A stretch of DNA of 64,000 nt from Haladaptatus pallidirubidus (GTDB lineage: Archaea; Halobacteriota; Halobacteria; Halobacteriales; Haladaptataceae): contig NZ_CP085301.1 in NCBI RefSeq assembly GCF_020700235.1, forward strand, positions 1,364,001-1,428,000, given 5' to 3'. Below, piece by piece: positions 53,207 to 61,948 of this stretch; the stretch's first letter is position 1, and each line of letters opens with the position of its first letter. The position numbers and the translations under genes are program-made. The notes under the pieces are model-generated. The model saw nothing but the letters and a program-made list of their open reading frames with translations. It was not told the DNA's origin and did no database searches.

Positions 53207-54192
53207 ACTGTTTACATTTCACTCGGGCAAGATATGTGTGGTGATGTTCAATCCGGTGAAACCGCCGACCTTCCGGGTAAATTTCGTCAGCGTCGAAATC
53301 GCTCCGGGCATCGTTCGCCACGGCGTCCATCCCGTTGGAGTGAGGTTCATCGGTGGAGATGCTGCGGCGCTGAAAATAGTCCGCACCTACTCGTCGCCCC
53401 GCGACGAGCGACCCGATGATGAGCCTTCGAAATCATCCCATTGGAACGTTCGTATTAACCGATTAGTCGGCTCGGTATCTCAATTCATACGCACCCTGTC
53501 GGTGGTTATTCTACTCATAATAAAGTACGATGAGATGTTTTGTACACGTGATGATAGACACGGAAAAGAAAACGGCTGAGACGAAACCGACCGAGGTGAC
53601 TCGCGACGAGGCGGGCGAAAAATCCCGTCGTCGGTCGTTTTCGCTCCGCGCCCTGCTTCCCGGTCCGTACGTCCGGTACCCGAAATAACCACTGAAGCGT
53701 CCCCTCGATTTTCTATCTTCTCTCTCGTATTGCCCGACTACGAACGTCGCGCAGGTGATTCGGCGCGACGCCATCCCAAGCGTAGCTATCCCGAATTCGG
53801 GTTCGAATAGGACGCCGTCGAATTCGACGGCAAAGCGGTCGGATTCATTCTTCCGCCAGCGACTTGGACTCGCGGAATCGTCACGACGGTCAGCGCAATG
53901 GACGGTCATTGTTTCGGAATCGAGGATTCACGTCTACGAGAACCTGAATACAATTTCAAACGCGAGAGGAACCGTACGTTTCCGCCGACGGAACGCGACG
54001 GTACGGCGCGGCGGGAAAATAGAGGACGGACCAAACTGACGCGACTTCCGGCCCGCAAACCGTTCACTTTCGCGTGGCAGGGCGACCACGGTGAGAACAG
54101 TTTCTGGCCACTCCGGTAACGGCGACTTTCCGCCGCGAACCGCGCTGAACACCCGCGGGTGCTTTTGGTCGTCCCGGTTGCAGGGGTGTCGT
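53207..54192. other. Long gene-poor stretch with possible remnants
   Basis: Nearly 1 kb separates the SpoIIM gene from the MmgE/PrpD gene. It holds one short candidate gene (53551-53688, listed separately). From about 53809 to 54119 one frame stays open for 103 codons after a TAG and reads DAVEFDGKAVGFILPPATW, RGIVTTVSAMDGHCFGIED and, near its end, FTFAWQGDHGENSFWPLR. The composition looks protein-like and may be the end of a decayed gene that I cannot name. No repeat or RNA gene was recognised. Confidence 0.4.
53551..53688 (+). CDS. Small charged protein candidate (45 aa)
   Basis: ATG 53551 opens a 45-codon frame to TAA 53686-53688. The peptide begins MIDTEKKTAETKPTEVTRDE, has a basic middle (KSRRRSFSLRALL) and ends PGPYVRYPK. 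AT-rich sequence (ctcataataaag) lies about 30-40 bases upstream, placed like a TATA box. Charge and composition are plausible for a haloarchaeal small protein, but there is no family match that I know. It could be a chance frame. Confidence 0.35.
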   Translation: MIDTEKKTAETKPTEVTRDEAGEKSRRRSFSLRALLPGPYVRYPK

Positions 54193-55536
54193 ATGACGAC
54201 GACAGCAGAAATAGCGGCGTTTGTCGCTGAAATGGAGTTCGACGACCTCTCGGGGGAGTCCGTCGATGAACTGAAAAAGCGCGTTCTCGATTCGATTGGC
54301 ATCGCGGTGGGCGCGATGGGAGAAGAACCGGTTGAAGCAGTTCGGGCGACGGTCGAGGAGATGAACGGCGAGGGGTGTACGCTCTGGGGCGGTGGAACGG
54401 CGTCGCCACCGGATGCGGCCATGCTGAACGCCGCGTACGTACGGTATCTCGATTACATGGATTCGTTTCTCGCGCCGGGGGAAACGCCGCATCCGAGCGA
54501 CAACATCGCGGGGATAATCGCCGCCGGAGAGTACGAAGGACGTTCGGGGAAAGACCTGCTCACCGCGGTTGGAATCGCCTACGAAGTACAGGCCGAACTC
54601 GCGTGGAACGCGCCGGTTCGTGACCGAGGGTGGGACCACGTCACCCACACCGTCATTTCGGCGACCGCGGGGGCGGCGAAACTGCTGGGACTCACCCACG
54701 ACGAAATCCAGTCCGCAATCGGTATCGCGGGAACCGCACACAACGCCCTTCGGGTGACGCGAACTGAGGGAATTTCGGAGTGGAAAGGGCTCGCTTCCGC
54801 GAACGCCGCCAGAAACGGCGTCTACTCGGCCATGTTGGCGAAAAACGGCGTCGAAGGACCGACGAACCTGTTTGAAGGCCGGAAAGGGTGGAAACAAATC
54901 GTCTCCGGCGATTTCGAGGTTGATTTTTCGCCGGGGGAGCACGTCCACGACGTGATGACGAAACAGTACGTTGCCGAGACATACGCTCAATCCGCCGTCG
55001 AGGGAATCATCGAGTTGGCTGAAGCTGAGGAGATCGACCCCGAGGACGTAGATTCGATTCACCTGGACACCTTCGCTGGCGCGAAACTCATCATCGGCGG
55101 GGGCGAGGGAAGTCGGTACGAAGTGGAGACGAAGGCGCAAGCCGACCACTCACTACCGTACATGCTGGCCGCGGCGCTCATCGACCGAGAGATGACGAAC
55201 GCGCAGTACGACCCCGAGCGAATCAAGCGAGACGACGTGCAAGAACTGCTTCGCACTGTAGGGGTGGCGGAGGACGACGAGCTGACCGACCGGTTCGAGG
55301 CGGGCGAGATGCCTGCAGTCATCGAGATAACGATGGCGGATGGGACGACGCACCGCGTCGAAAAGGATGATTTCGAGGGCCATCCGAACAACTCGATGTC
55401 GTGGGAGCAGGTAGAAGCGAAGTTCGGACGGATGGCCGAGGGGAGATACGACCACTCTCGACGGGAGCGAATCGTGGAAACCGTGCTCCAACTTGAACAT
55501 AACGATATTGCTGACCTCGTGGCGCTACTCGACTGA
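54193..55536 (+). CDS. MmgE/PrpD family protein
   Basis: This 447-residue protein belongs to the MmgE/PrpD family, which includes 2-methylcitrate dehydratase, cis-aconitate decarboxylase and iminodisuccinate epimerase. Landmarks are RVLDSIGIAVGAMGEEP, NAAYVRYLDYMDSFL, HPSDNIAGIIAAGEY, RGWDHVTHTVISATAGAAKL and the C-terminal MADGTTHRVEKDDFEGHPNN. The position of the active-site His/Asp is typical. No methylcitrate synthase or lyase is adjacent, so the substrate is open. Propionyl-CoA is produced by the methylaspartate cycle elsewhere in the window, and PrpD could handle its methylcitrate product, but this is speculative. The ATG at 54193 is preferred to an upstream start that adds 34 unconserved residues. 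Confidence 0.88.
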   Translation: MTTTAEIAAFVAEMEFDDLSGESVDELKKRVLDSIGIAVGAMGEEPVEAVRATVEEMNGEGCTLWGGGTASPPDAAMLNAAYVRYLDYMDSFLAPGETPHPSDNIAGIIAAGEYEGRSGKDLLTAVGIAYEVQAELAWNAPVRDRGWDHVTHTVISATAGAAKLLGLTHDEIQSAIGIAGTAHNALRVTRTEGISEWKGLASANAARNGVYSAMLAKNGVEGPTNLFEGRKGWKQIVSGDFEVDFSPGEHVHDVMTKQYVAETYAQSAVEGIIELAEAEEIDPEDVDSIHLDTFAGAKLIIGGGEGSRYEVETKAQADHSLPYMLAAALIDREMTNAQYDPERIKRDDVQELLRTVGVAEDDELTDRFEAGEMPAVIEITMADGTTHRVEKDDFEGHPNNSMSWEQVEAKFGRMAEGRYDHSRRERIVETVLQLEHNDIADLVALLD

Positions 55537-55570
55537 TTTCGTCGCCAATCTCTCGTTAACCCCGAATAGT

Positions 55571-55598
55571 CACTGTCATATGATATCAGATGACAGTG
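55571..55598. repeat. 28-base near-perfect palindrome after the prpD-like gene
   Basis: The arms cactgtcat (55571-55579) and atgacagtg (55590-55598) are exact reverse complements, and the middle is palindromic too, except for one mismatched pair. It sits 34 bases after the MmgE/PrpD stop in a 329-base spacer that otherwise has no gene. A related tgtcat element recurs at about 55630. A transcriptional operator, attenuator-like structure or terminator stem is possible; no strong T-run follows immediately. Confidence 0.55.
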
Positions 55599-55865
55599 CG
55601 GATGGGTTGACAATGCTGACATCTGAGTGTCATTACATCGGATAGTAGAACGACCATATTCGGTAAGCGTTTCCAAATCCTCCCCGTTTTATTCTCCGAA
55701 ATTGGTCGCTTTGAGCGTTTTGGTTGCTTATACGTGGTTAGCCCCACCCGTCACCGCTGACGGCTGAATTGAACGGTATTGTGGGTTGAAATACAGTCGC
55801 GGCAACACGAGTAATTGGCTGACGCAGGGCGCGAAGATGTCCCGGTGTCGGCCGAGGTTAGAACT

Positions 55866-56201
55866 ATGAAGAAAGCACTCAGGCTACTCATCGCACTGTC
55901 TATCGTCGGCGCGCTGTTCACCGCAGGATTCGCCGGCTCGGCCGCAGCAAACGACTACCACAAGGACAAACACGATAAGAAAGTTACTTATCAAAAAGCC
56001 GACGCTACGGTTTATCAGGGTCAGGACGTCGAACAGGCGAACGTGAACTATCAGGAGGACAACTACGCGATCTCGGCGGCCGTAGGATGGAATGATGGCG
56101 AAGCTGAATCCGGAGACGCCATCGCCGTCCAGTACAACGACCAGAACAACGACAACGTGCAGTACGGTGAAGCGGAAGCAGAAAACGAACACGAGCACTA
56201 A
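55866..56201 (+). CDS. Small secreted N/Q/E-rich protein
   Basis: This 111-residue protein has a Sec-type signal (MKKALRLLIALSIVGALFTA and GFAGSAAAND). After cleavage the mature chain is hydrophilic, about 83 residues, rich in Asn, Gln, Asp, Glu and Tyr, with short alternating strands such as QANVNYQEDNYAISAAVGW and GDAIAVQYNDQNNDNVQYG. The alternating hydrophobic/polar pattern with Gln and Asn suggests a beta-stacking surface protein, but I cannot assign it to a family. It ends in a His/Glu tail (ENEHEH). A hairpin terminator follows 36 bases after the stop. Confidence 0.7.
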   Translation: MKKALRLLIALSIVGALFTAGFAGSAAANDYHKDKHDKKVTYQKADATVYQGQDVEQANVNYQEDNYAISAAVGWNDGEAESGDAIAVQYNDQNNDNVQYGEAEAENEHEH

Positions 56202-56236
56202 CTGCAACTTCGGTGCGCGCTCGTCACCGAATTAGC

Positions 56237-56268
56237 GGGGGTAACTTCCCCCATCGCATCGCGTTTTT
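56237..56268 (+). terminator. Hairpin plus T-run terminator
   Basis: A five-base-pair stem (ggggg at 56237-56241 with ccccc at 56248-56252, loop taactt) is followed by tttttatt from 56264. It lies 36 bases after the small secreted protein gene and would end its transcript. The following sequence up to 56519 holds no gene that I can support. Confidence 0.5.
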
Positions 56269-56519
56269 ATTCGCGCCTTTCGCCGAAGAGCGACGGCTTT
56301 CCGTGTCGAAAGGTACGTAACTCGTTTCCGCGGTCACTTTCTCACGCATTCGGCTTCGTCAACGGTGTCCCCATCGAACACCCGTAATCAAGCGTACCGG
56401 TTTCGTGGTCGCCGAATAACAAAGGGCGAGTGCTGCTTCTATGCGCGTATGACCGACCGGGGGTCAGCGTCAGATAGTCAAACGATGCGTTCCGGGGCTA
56501 CGCGAGGAGGAACGGAGCG

Positions 56520-56816
56520 ATGAACTGGTTCGTCGGTGCAGGACTGCTAGTCGTGTTGGTGTTCGCCGTCGTGCTGGGTACGGCCGTGGGAACGACGGCC
56601 GAGAGTCCCCCGACGACAGAACCATCGATAGCCGTAACGGATAGAACGAATGTCGGTGGAGGCAACGCGAACCGCGCGATCGGCACTTCGGCAGTCGATA
56701 CGCCGAGCGAATCCGTGGATTCCTGTGTCCCCGAGACGGGTAACAGCCTCCGGTGGCATCTCGAGCGATACGGCACTGGGTGTTCAAGCGAGCGAAGCAG
56801 TAGACGTCCCGTCTAG
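56520..56816 (+). CDS. Small signal-anchored protein candidate
   Basis: This frame codes for 98 residues: a hydrophobic signal or anchor (FVGAGLLVVLVFAVVLGTAV), then a Thr/Ser/Pro-rich stretch (TTAESPPTTEPS) and a Gly/Asn/Ser-rich part with two Cys. Its ATG overlaps the stop of a 24-codon frame starting at 56449 (ATGA). The composition suits a secreted or membrane-tethered haloarchaeal protein, but the C-terminus is not convincing and no family is recognised. Confidence 0.35.
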   Translation: MNWFVGAGLLVVLVFAVVLGTAVGTTAESPPTTEPSIAVTDRTNVGGGNANRAIGTSAVDTPSESVDSCVPETGNSLRWHLERYGTGCSSERSSRRPV

Positions 56817-56998
56817 ACGAATTCGCGCTCACAGGGTTCGTGAGCTGGAGCCGATGACTTCGGTTCAATTCGGATAGTCCGTACTGCCGTCAGCAGTCAT
56901 CACCGCTTCTCGAGGATAAAAAACGGTCTGTACCGCGAGAATGAGCGTCCGCCCCAACTCCTTTTGTAGCTGTTCGTCGTACCGAAATCGGGGGTTCC

Positions 56999-57826
56999 AT
57001 GACCGACAGAGCATTCGACTTTCTGCACGTAAACGAGCGCGAATCGAAACCACGCGAAAAGGGAATCACGGAGATGCGCGGACCGTACTACGACCCGATG
57101 GGACCGCGAGAGTTGCAGGATATCCTCGACACGATGGGCGAGTACGTGGACATCTACAAGTTTTCGGGTGGGTCGTTCGCCTTGATGCCCGAAGACGTGG
57201 TAGAAGAACTCATCTCAGTGTGTCACGACTACGATGTCCAAGTCTCCACGGGCGGGTTCATCGAAAACGTCCTCGTGCGCGACAACGACAAAGTTGAACA
57301 GTACGTAGAGGAGGCCGGAAACCTCGGCTTCGACATTGTCGAAATCTCCTCGGGATTCATTGCCATCAACACCGACGACCTCGTGGCGCTGACTGAACTG
57401 GTGCAAGATCACGGCCTGAAGGCGAAACCCGAAATCAACGTCCAGTTCGGCGCTGGCGGAGCTTCGGCGGTGGAGGAGTTGGAAAGCGAGGAGGCGATCG
57501 ACCCGGCGAGCGCGATTCGGGAAGCCAATCGGCACCTCGACGCAGGGGCGTACAAAATCATGGTCGAATCGGAGGGCATCACTGAACAGGTGCGCGAGTG
57601 GCGCACCGACGTGGCCTTCGCAATCGCCAACGAGGTCGGCATCGAAAACTGCGTGTTCGAGGCCGCAGACCCCGAGGTGTTCGAGTGGTACATCAAGAAC
57701 TTCGGGCCGGATGTGAACCTGTTCGTGGATAATTCCCAAATCGTGGAGTTGGAGTGCATGCGCTCCGGTCTGTGGGGGAAGAAGAGTTCGTGGGGCCGAG
57801 TGGTGTCCTACGAGGACGGCGAGTAA
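56999..57826 (+). CDS. ComA-superfamily protein, HSA32-like
   Basis: This 275-residue TIM-barrel protein belongs to the phosphosulfolactate synthase (ComA) superfamily. The stretches REKGITEMRGPYYDPMG, DIYKFSGGSFALMP, VQVSTGGFIENVL, LGFDIVEISSGFIAI and DVNLFVDNSQIVELECMRSG follow that family. The detailed wording (TEMRxPxY, KFSGGSxxL, STGxxxE, GPxVNLFVDxSQ) is closest, from memory, to plant heat-stress-associated HSA32. In archaeal ComA the same positions read KGLTVVLDKG and KFGWGT. Key ComA catalytic residues may therefore be lost, and coenzyme M synthesis is not expected: no ComB or ComC gene is adjacent. Function unknown. The gene is monocistronic with its own ATG at 56999. Confidence 0.8.
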   Translation: MTDRAFDFLHVNERESKPREKGITEMRGPYYDPMGPRELQDILDTMGEYVDIYKFSGGSFALMPEDVVEELISVCHDYDVQVSTGGFIENVLVRDNDKVEQYVEEAGNLGFDIVEISSGFIAINTDDLVALTELVQDHGLKAKPEINVQFGAGGASAVEELESEEAIDPASAIREANRHLDAGAYKIMVESEGITEQVREWRTDVAFAIANEVGIENCVFEAADPEVFEWYIKNFGPDVNLFVDNSQIVELECMRSGLWGKKSSWGRVVSYEDGE

Positions 57827-57968
57827 AGTCACACGGGTAACATAAAGTGGATGCGTATCAGTCCCGGCTGACAATTTCCCACATTTCTAGAAATTAGTAG
57901 ATAATACACTATTCATCGTGGGAAAATAGTTTACGTAACGGACGCGAATTCTTATTACGACTGTTATA

Positions 57969-59122
57969 TTGCAATTCAGCTTTCAACGCGCGAACCCATC
58001 GAAAGGGGGCGGATCTACACTCCTGCGCTTCGACGACGACCGAACTGCCTGTATCCTCGTCGATTCGGGTAACGGCGTTAATCTCGATACGCTTCTCGGC
58101 GCGAACGATTATTTCGATGCAATCGTCCTCACGCACGCCCACGTCGCCCTCTATCTGTCACTCGGCGACACCCTCCGCGACGGCGTGCCGATATACGCGT
58201 CACCGGCGACCGCATCGACGCTCGAAAGCGTTCTGGGAGATGGGCAGAAAAACTACCGCCTCGGTGGAATCGAAGACGTTTTCGATGCGGTCACCGGAAT
58301 CGACAACTGGGTCGCCGTCACGAGCAAAATCGAACTTCCTCCGATTTCGGCGGGCCACGTTCTGGGTGCTGCTGGCTTCGCGATTCGATTTTCCGACGGC
58401 GACGCCCGGTCAACTCCTCGGCGGTGCGATTTCCCCGGTCGAAACCGCCTCCTGTACCGTGTACGACTATGAATTCCGAAATCACCCCGCCGAGGAAACC
58501 ATCGATGAATTGATCGACCAACTGAACCTGACGAACGTCATTCCGGTGCACGCCAGTCGTCGGAGACTCAAACGATATCGAGGAAAGTACGATTCGACGT
58601 TCGTCTGGGCAAACGATGATGCCGAGGAGTACACGCTGTACGAGGGCGGCCAATGGTCCGCTCCGCCGTGGTTGAGCAAAGGTGCGGTGAGGGCGGTTCG
58701 GGCACAAGAGTGGCAGGCGAACGGGGGGTAGTCTCTTCGAGAATTTCGGTGGGCACAATTTGGATGCCGTGTCGCTCGAACGCAACGATTACGTTAACCT
58801 CAGGGCGGAGGGTATCGATGTAGAGCGATTCGACCGACGGTTCGACTCACGGCCGGCGATTCGCGAGAGTAATGATGCGGAGAGAGACGGCGGTGGAGGA
58901 TGGGACGAATAGCGTCGAAACTGAGCTCTCACCCGAATCCACCGATGCCGATTTCCGATGGAACGTCATCGACCGACTCGACGACATCAAAGCGGCAGTT
59001 TCTAGCTCGCCGGTTCGCGCGGTTTCGTGAATGCTGGCGTGAGCGTGACGCTTCTCTGCCTCCCCGGAGACTCCGACCTCAAACACGGCGACGAAGTGGA
59101 ATTGCGACTAATCGACAAATAG
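57969..59122 (+). pseudogene. Decayed metallo-beta-lactamase-fold gene
   Basis: A TTG-started frame (57969) reads a MBL-like start (FSFQRANPSKGGGSTLLRFD, ACILVDSGNGVNLDTL) with the metal motif reduced to LTHAHVALYLSLG, where the family needs HxHxDH. Near 58400 the frame shifts by one base, and the second frame continues (PVETASCTVYDYEFRNHPAEE, LTNVIPVHASRRR, YTLYEGGQWSAPPWL) to a TAG at 58729-58731. Beyond it, other frames still read RNDYVNLRAEGIDVERFDRR, FRWNVIDRLDDIKAAVSSSP and finally VTLLCLPGDSDLKHGDEVEL, ending at TAG 59120-59122. The middle third of a normal MBL domain is missing. Loss of ligands, deletion and several frameshifts make a pseudogene certain in practice. Confidence 0.85.
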
Positions 59123-59215
59123 GGGTACCGATTCGTCGTTCAGCGCGCGAGAGTGACGGGCGGATTCGGATAGTCGTTCCGCCAGCGGATTCGTCGTTCT
59201 TCCCTTCTACCTCCT

Positions 59216-60790
59216 CTACATCGGGATTTCGACCAGCGTCATCTCGTCGCTTTCGACCGCTGAATTCAGGGTGTCGCCAATTTCGTCCCACGATTCCGCG
59301 CGAACCGCGTCGATACCGAAGCTTTCGGCGAATGCCACGAAATCCGGATTCGTCAGTTCAGTGCCGTAGTGTTCCTTGCGGTCTTCTTCCTGCTCTTCGG
59401 TGATGAGTCGGTATTCGGAGTCGTTGAACACGACTATCGTGTACCCACAGCCGAGTCGCGTCGCCGTCTCGATTTCCGCTGCGTTCATCAGAAATCCGCC
59501 GTCTCCAGTCGCGACCACGACGTTCGAATCGACCGCGAGGTCCGCCGAAATCCCGCCCGGAACCGCGATTCCCATACTGGCGAGTCCGTTCGAGATGATG
59601 ACCGAATTCGGCTCGTAGGTCGGGAACGCCTGTGCGATGGCCATCTTGTGACTTCCGACGTCGGAGATGAGCACGTCCTCGTCGGCCATCGCTTCACGGA
59701 GGACAGGCATGATGTTCCGAACCGTCACTGGGTCAGATTCGTCCGGCGTGCTCGTCGTCTGTTCGACCAATGCCTCGCGCTGGTCGCGGTACCACGCATC
59801 GGGACAGGAAAATTCGACTTCGCCGAGCAGTGCGTCGAGTCCAGCGGAAACGTCGCAGACAATTTCCACGTCCGGATTGTAATGCTCGTACACTTCGGCC
59901 GGTTCGTGGTCGAGGTGGATGATTTTCTTATCGAGGTTCGGATTCCATTTTTCCGGGTCGTGTTCCGCGATGTCGTAGCCGACGGCGAGGACGCAGTCTG
60001 CCCGCGAGAGTGCGTCCGCCGATTCGCCGTTTTCGCCCGAATCGAGCGTAAACAACGAGTGGTCGTTCTCGTCCGAGAGTGCCCCTTTCCCCATGTAGGT
60101 TCCCGCGACCGGAACCGCGGTTTCGGACACGAACTCGCGGAGGCTGTTCGCGGAGCGCGTTCGAACCGCGCCGTTGCCCGCGATGACGAGCGGATGCTCT
60201 GCGTTTTCCAACAGTTCAGTCGCGCGCTCGACGGATTTTTGGTCGGGAGCGGGACGCCGAACTTGCTCCCGCGGTTCGAGCGGTTGGGAGTCCGTTTCCT
60301 CGCCCGCCACGTTTTCCGGAAATTCGAGGTGGGTCGCCCCGGGTTTCTCGTATTCTGCGAGCTTGAAGGCTTTGCGAACCGATTCGTTGATGATTTCCGG
60401 GTCACTCAACTGCGCGTTCCACTTCGTCACCGACCGGTAGGTGTGGACGATGTCGAGCGTCTGATGACTCTCCTTGTGGAGCCGTTCGAGACCGGCCTGT
60501 CCCGTGATTGCGACGAGTGGGCTTTTATCGAGATGGGCGTCGGCAACCCCGGTGAGGAGGTTCGTCGCGCCCGGCCCGAGCGTCGAGAGACAGACCCCCG
60601 CACGACCGGTCACGCGCCCATGAACGTCGGCCATAAACGCCGCGCCCTGTTCGTGGCGCACGGGAATGAACTCGATGTCGGAGTCGCGAATCGAAAACAG
60701 CACGTCTTCGAGTTCCTCGCCGGGGATGCCGAACACGTACTCGACTCCCTCGTTTTCGAGACACTCGACGAGTAAATCGGATGCTTTCAT
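59216..60790 (-). CDS. Acetolactate synthase, AlsS-like (ThDP enzyme)
   Basis: This 524-residue thiamine-diphosphate enzyme has the catalytic Glu in PVRHEQGAAFMADVHGR, STLGPGATNLLTGVADAHLD, and the ThDP/Mg motif GDGGFLMNAAEIETATRLG followed by FNDSEY. The middle domain has CVLAVGYDIAEHDPEKWNP, a form close to catabolic AlsS proteins (GYDPIEYDPxxWN), which do not use FAD. The likely reaction is two pyruvate to 2-acetolactate and CO2. No acetolactate decarboxylase or ilvN is adjacent. Other ThDP-dependent decarboxylases are possible. The pseudogene lies downstream and sdhB is divergent. Confidence 0.85.
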   Translation of the reverse strand: MKASDLLVECLENEGVEYVFGIPGEELEDVLFSIRDSDIEFIPVRHEQGAAFMADVHGRVTGRAGVCLSTLGPGATNLLTGVADAHLDKSPLVAITGQAGLERLHKESHQTLDIVHTYRSVTKWNAQLSDPEIINESVRKAFKLAEYEKPGATHLEFPENVAGEETDSQPLEPREQVRRPAPDQKSVERATELLENAEHPLVIAGNGAVRTRSANSLREFVSETAVPVAGTYMGKGALSDENDHSLFTLDSGENGESADALSRADCVLAVGYDIAEHDPEKWNPNLDKKIIHLDHEPAEVYEHYNPDVEIVCDVSAGLDALLGEVEFSCPDAWYRDQREALVEQTTSTPDESDPVTVRNIMPVLREAMADEDVLISDVGSHKMAIAQAFPTYEPNSVIISNGLASMGIAVPGGISADLAVDSNVVVATGDGGFLMNAAEIETATRLGCGYTIVVFNDSEYRLITEEQEEDRKEHYGTELTNPDFVAFAESFGIDAVRAESWDEIGDTLNSAVESDEMTLVEIPM

Positions 60791-60988
60791 CGTCCGAAAT
60801 ACGTTGGAGGACGATTAGTTCTTGTTGGCACCTCGACCACGAGGCAGACTGTGATGGAGACCTAAGCAACTTGTTCGCGTCGTTTCCTCCCTTTGTACAG
60901 TTTCACGCTCGAAATTCGTCAAAAATGTGTATTACGGTGAAGATGTTTATTGCCGTCGAGCCCAAGATACACGCGGAAAGGGTTTCCA

Positions 60989-61903
60989 GTGAGTCACCAG
61001 GAACAGGAAACGGAGCAGTCCGAGGGACAGATGCGGGCGGAGGAACCGACGGAGGATGCGCAGGCAGAGGAGTTTCGGGCCAGTCAATCACCGCAGGAAC
61101 GCCGCATGGCCGAAAAACGGCAACGACGGCGGGAAGCGCGCGAAGCCGAAATTCGGACGGAAGAGGAGACGTCGGCCGATACGGTTCACCTCAAGGTGTT
61201 CCGGTACGACCCGGAAGTTCCCGAGAAGCAAAAGCCGCGATTCGACCACTTTCATGTCCCATACGAGCGCGGACTGACCGTTTTGGATGCGCTCATCTAC
61301 GCCCGCGACACGTTCGATTCGACGTTGACGGTGCGCCACTCCTGTCGGCAGGCCATCTGCGGGAGCGACGCCGTGTTCATCAACGGTCGACAGCAACTCG
61401 CTTGCAAAACGCAGGTTACCGAACTGGACGAACCGATACAGGTCGAACCGCTTCCGCATCAGGACGTCATCAAAGACCTCGTCGTGGATATGGAACACTT
61501 TTTTGACCAGATGCACGCGATAGAGCCGTTTTTCCAGACCGACTCGCTCCCTGACGATGAACTGAAAGAACAGCGCCAGTCGCGCGAAAATCGGGAGGAA
61601 ATCAAAATGGCTACGCGCTGTATCTGGTGCGGTGCTTGTATGTCCTCGTGTAATATCGCCGCGGGGGACAACCAGTACCTCGGTCCGGCGGCCATCAGCA
61701 CGGCCTACCGGTTCGCCATGGACGAGCGCGAGGACGAGGCGACGACCGAACACCGTATCAACCTCATGGACCAAGAACACGGCGTCTGGCGCTGTCAGAC
61801 CCAGTTTTCCTGTACCGAGGTGTGCCCGAAGGATATTCCCCTGACTCAGCACATTCAGGAACTCAAGCGCGAGGCGGTGAAGCGAAACCTCAAATTTTGG
61901 TAG
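60989..61903 (+). CDS. sdhB: Succinate dehydrogenase iron-sulfur subunit, isolated
   Basis: This 304-residue protein has a long polar N-terminus (about 1-65, Glu/Gln/Arg-rich) followed by the 2Fe-2S domain with VRHSCRQAICGSDAVFING and QQLACKTQV, and the C-terminal alpha-helical domain with RCIWCGACMSSCNIA and FSCTEVCPKDIPLTQHIQ. These hold the ligands of the three clusters. The GTG start at 60989 (VSHQEQETEQSE) is chosen since nothing upstream is conserved. Usually sdhB lies with sdhC, sdhD and sdhA; here none is adjacent. It may be a second copy, a fumarate reductase-like subunit, or part of a split operon. Confidence 0.9.
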   Translation: MSHQEQETEQSEGQMRAEEPTEDAQAEEFRASQSPQERRMAEKRQRRREAREAEIRTEEETSADTVHLKVFRYDPEVPEKQKPRFDHFHVPYERGLTVLDALIYARDTFDSTLTVRHSCRQAICGSDAVFINGRQQLACKTQVTELDEPIQVEPLPHQDVIKDLVVDMEHFFDQMHAIEPFFQTDSLPDDELKEQRQSRENREEIKMATRCIWCGACMSSCNIAAGDNQYLGPAAISTAYRFAMDEREDEATTEHRINLMDQEHGVWRCQTQFSCTEVCPKDIPLTQHIQELKREAVKRNLKFW

Positions 61904-61948
61904 TCCGACGAAGTGAGTTTATTACCTCTTAAATCGTAGCTAACTGAT

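Noticed and set aside
59369-60775. Plus-strand open frame opposite the acetolactate synthase
   Set aside because: The minus strand has complete ThDP motifs; the plus frame has no match and no promoter.
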